Source: CAIWXH01 sp964555675
GTDB taxonomy: Bacteria; Chloroflexota; Chloroflexia; Chloroflexales; Chloroflexaceae
DNA length: 9,213 bases
Reading direction: 5' to 3'
Assembly (NCBI GenBank): GCA_964555675.1
Contig: CAZKTU010000259.1
Span: forward strand, 1-9,213
Below the pieces are notes generated by a model that searched no databases, was not told the DNA's origin, and worked only from the letters and a program-made list of their open reading frames with translations. The number at the start of each line of letters is the position of its first letter. Position 1 is the first letter of the stretch. The position numbers and the translations under genes were made by a program. Below, in pieces: positions 9,197 through 9,213 of this stretch.

Positions 9197-9213
9197 GGGT
9201 TGGAAGGTGCGTA

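Overview
The window is a GC-rich stretch of bacterial chromosome with seven complete protein genes. There are no RNA genes, insertion sequences or CRISPR arrays. Codon use is strongly GC-biased, with long antisense shadow frames. The gene mix (Asp-box propeller next to a MoaD-like protein, compact NRPS, GGDEF protein, DUF6498-like membrane protein) and the dispersed CTTCGACA-type repeat would suit a filamentous Chloroflexota relative such as Roseiflexus or Kouleothrix. That placement is only a guess from general impression; no marker gene is present.

Layout. (1) At 62-1562 (+) a likely promoter drives a two-gene unit: a six-Asp-box beta-propeller protein, then a 98-residue MoaD/ThiS-like beta-grasp protein ending in Gly-Gly. 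The two overlap by ATGA, and a strong hairpin follows at 1587-1620. (2) At 1749-5291 (-) lies a single-module NRPS: C-terminal part of a condensation domain, adenylation, carrier, thioesterase. It has a 412-base AT-richer upstream region carrying a TTGACA promoter and several short palindromes. (3) A membrane-anchored GGDEF diguanylate cyclase (-) is divergent from a DUF6498-like multi-pass membrane protein (+). (4) At 7321-9134 (-) a TetR-family repressor gene overlaps an MFS exporter gene by four bases. Both are transcribed from a near-consensus promoter whose 17-base spacer is filled by an 18-base palindrome; a second copy lies in the leader, 33 bases away centre to centre.

How they fit together. 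The repressor/exporter operon is a classic self-regulated efflux unit and the best-resolved circuit here. The propeller/MoaD-like pair looks translationally coupled, so the two products probably act together, but their function is not known from sequence. The NRPS has all catalytic motifs for activating an amino acid, loading it on its carrier and releasing it by thioesterase. It lacks the N-terminal half of the C domain, so it is probably a starter or stand-alone module. Nothing shows that the efflux operon exports the NRPS product: the two are separated by unrelated genes and have separate promoters.
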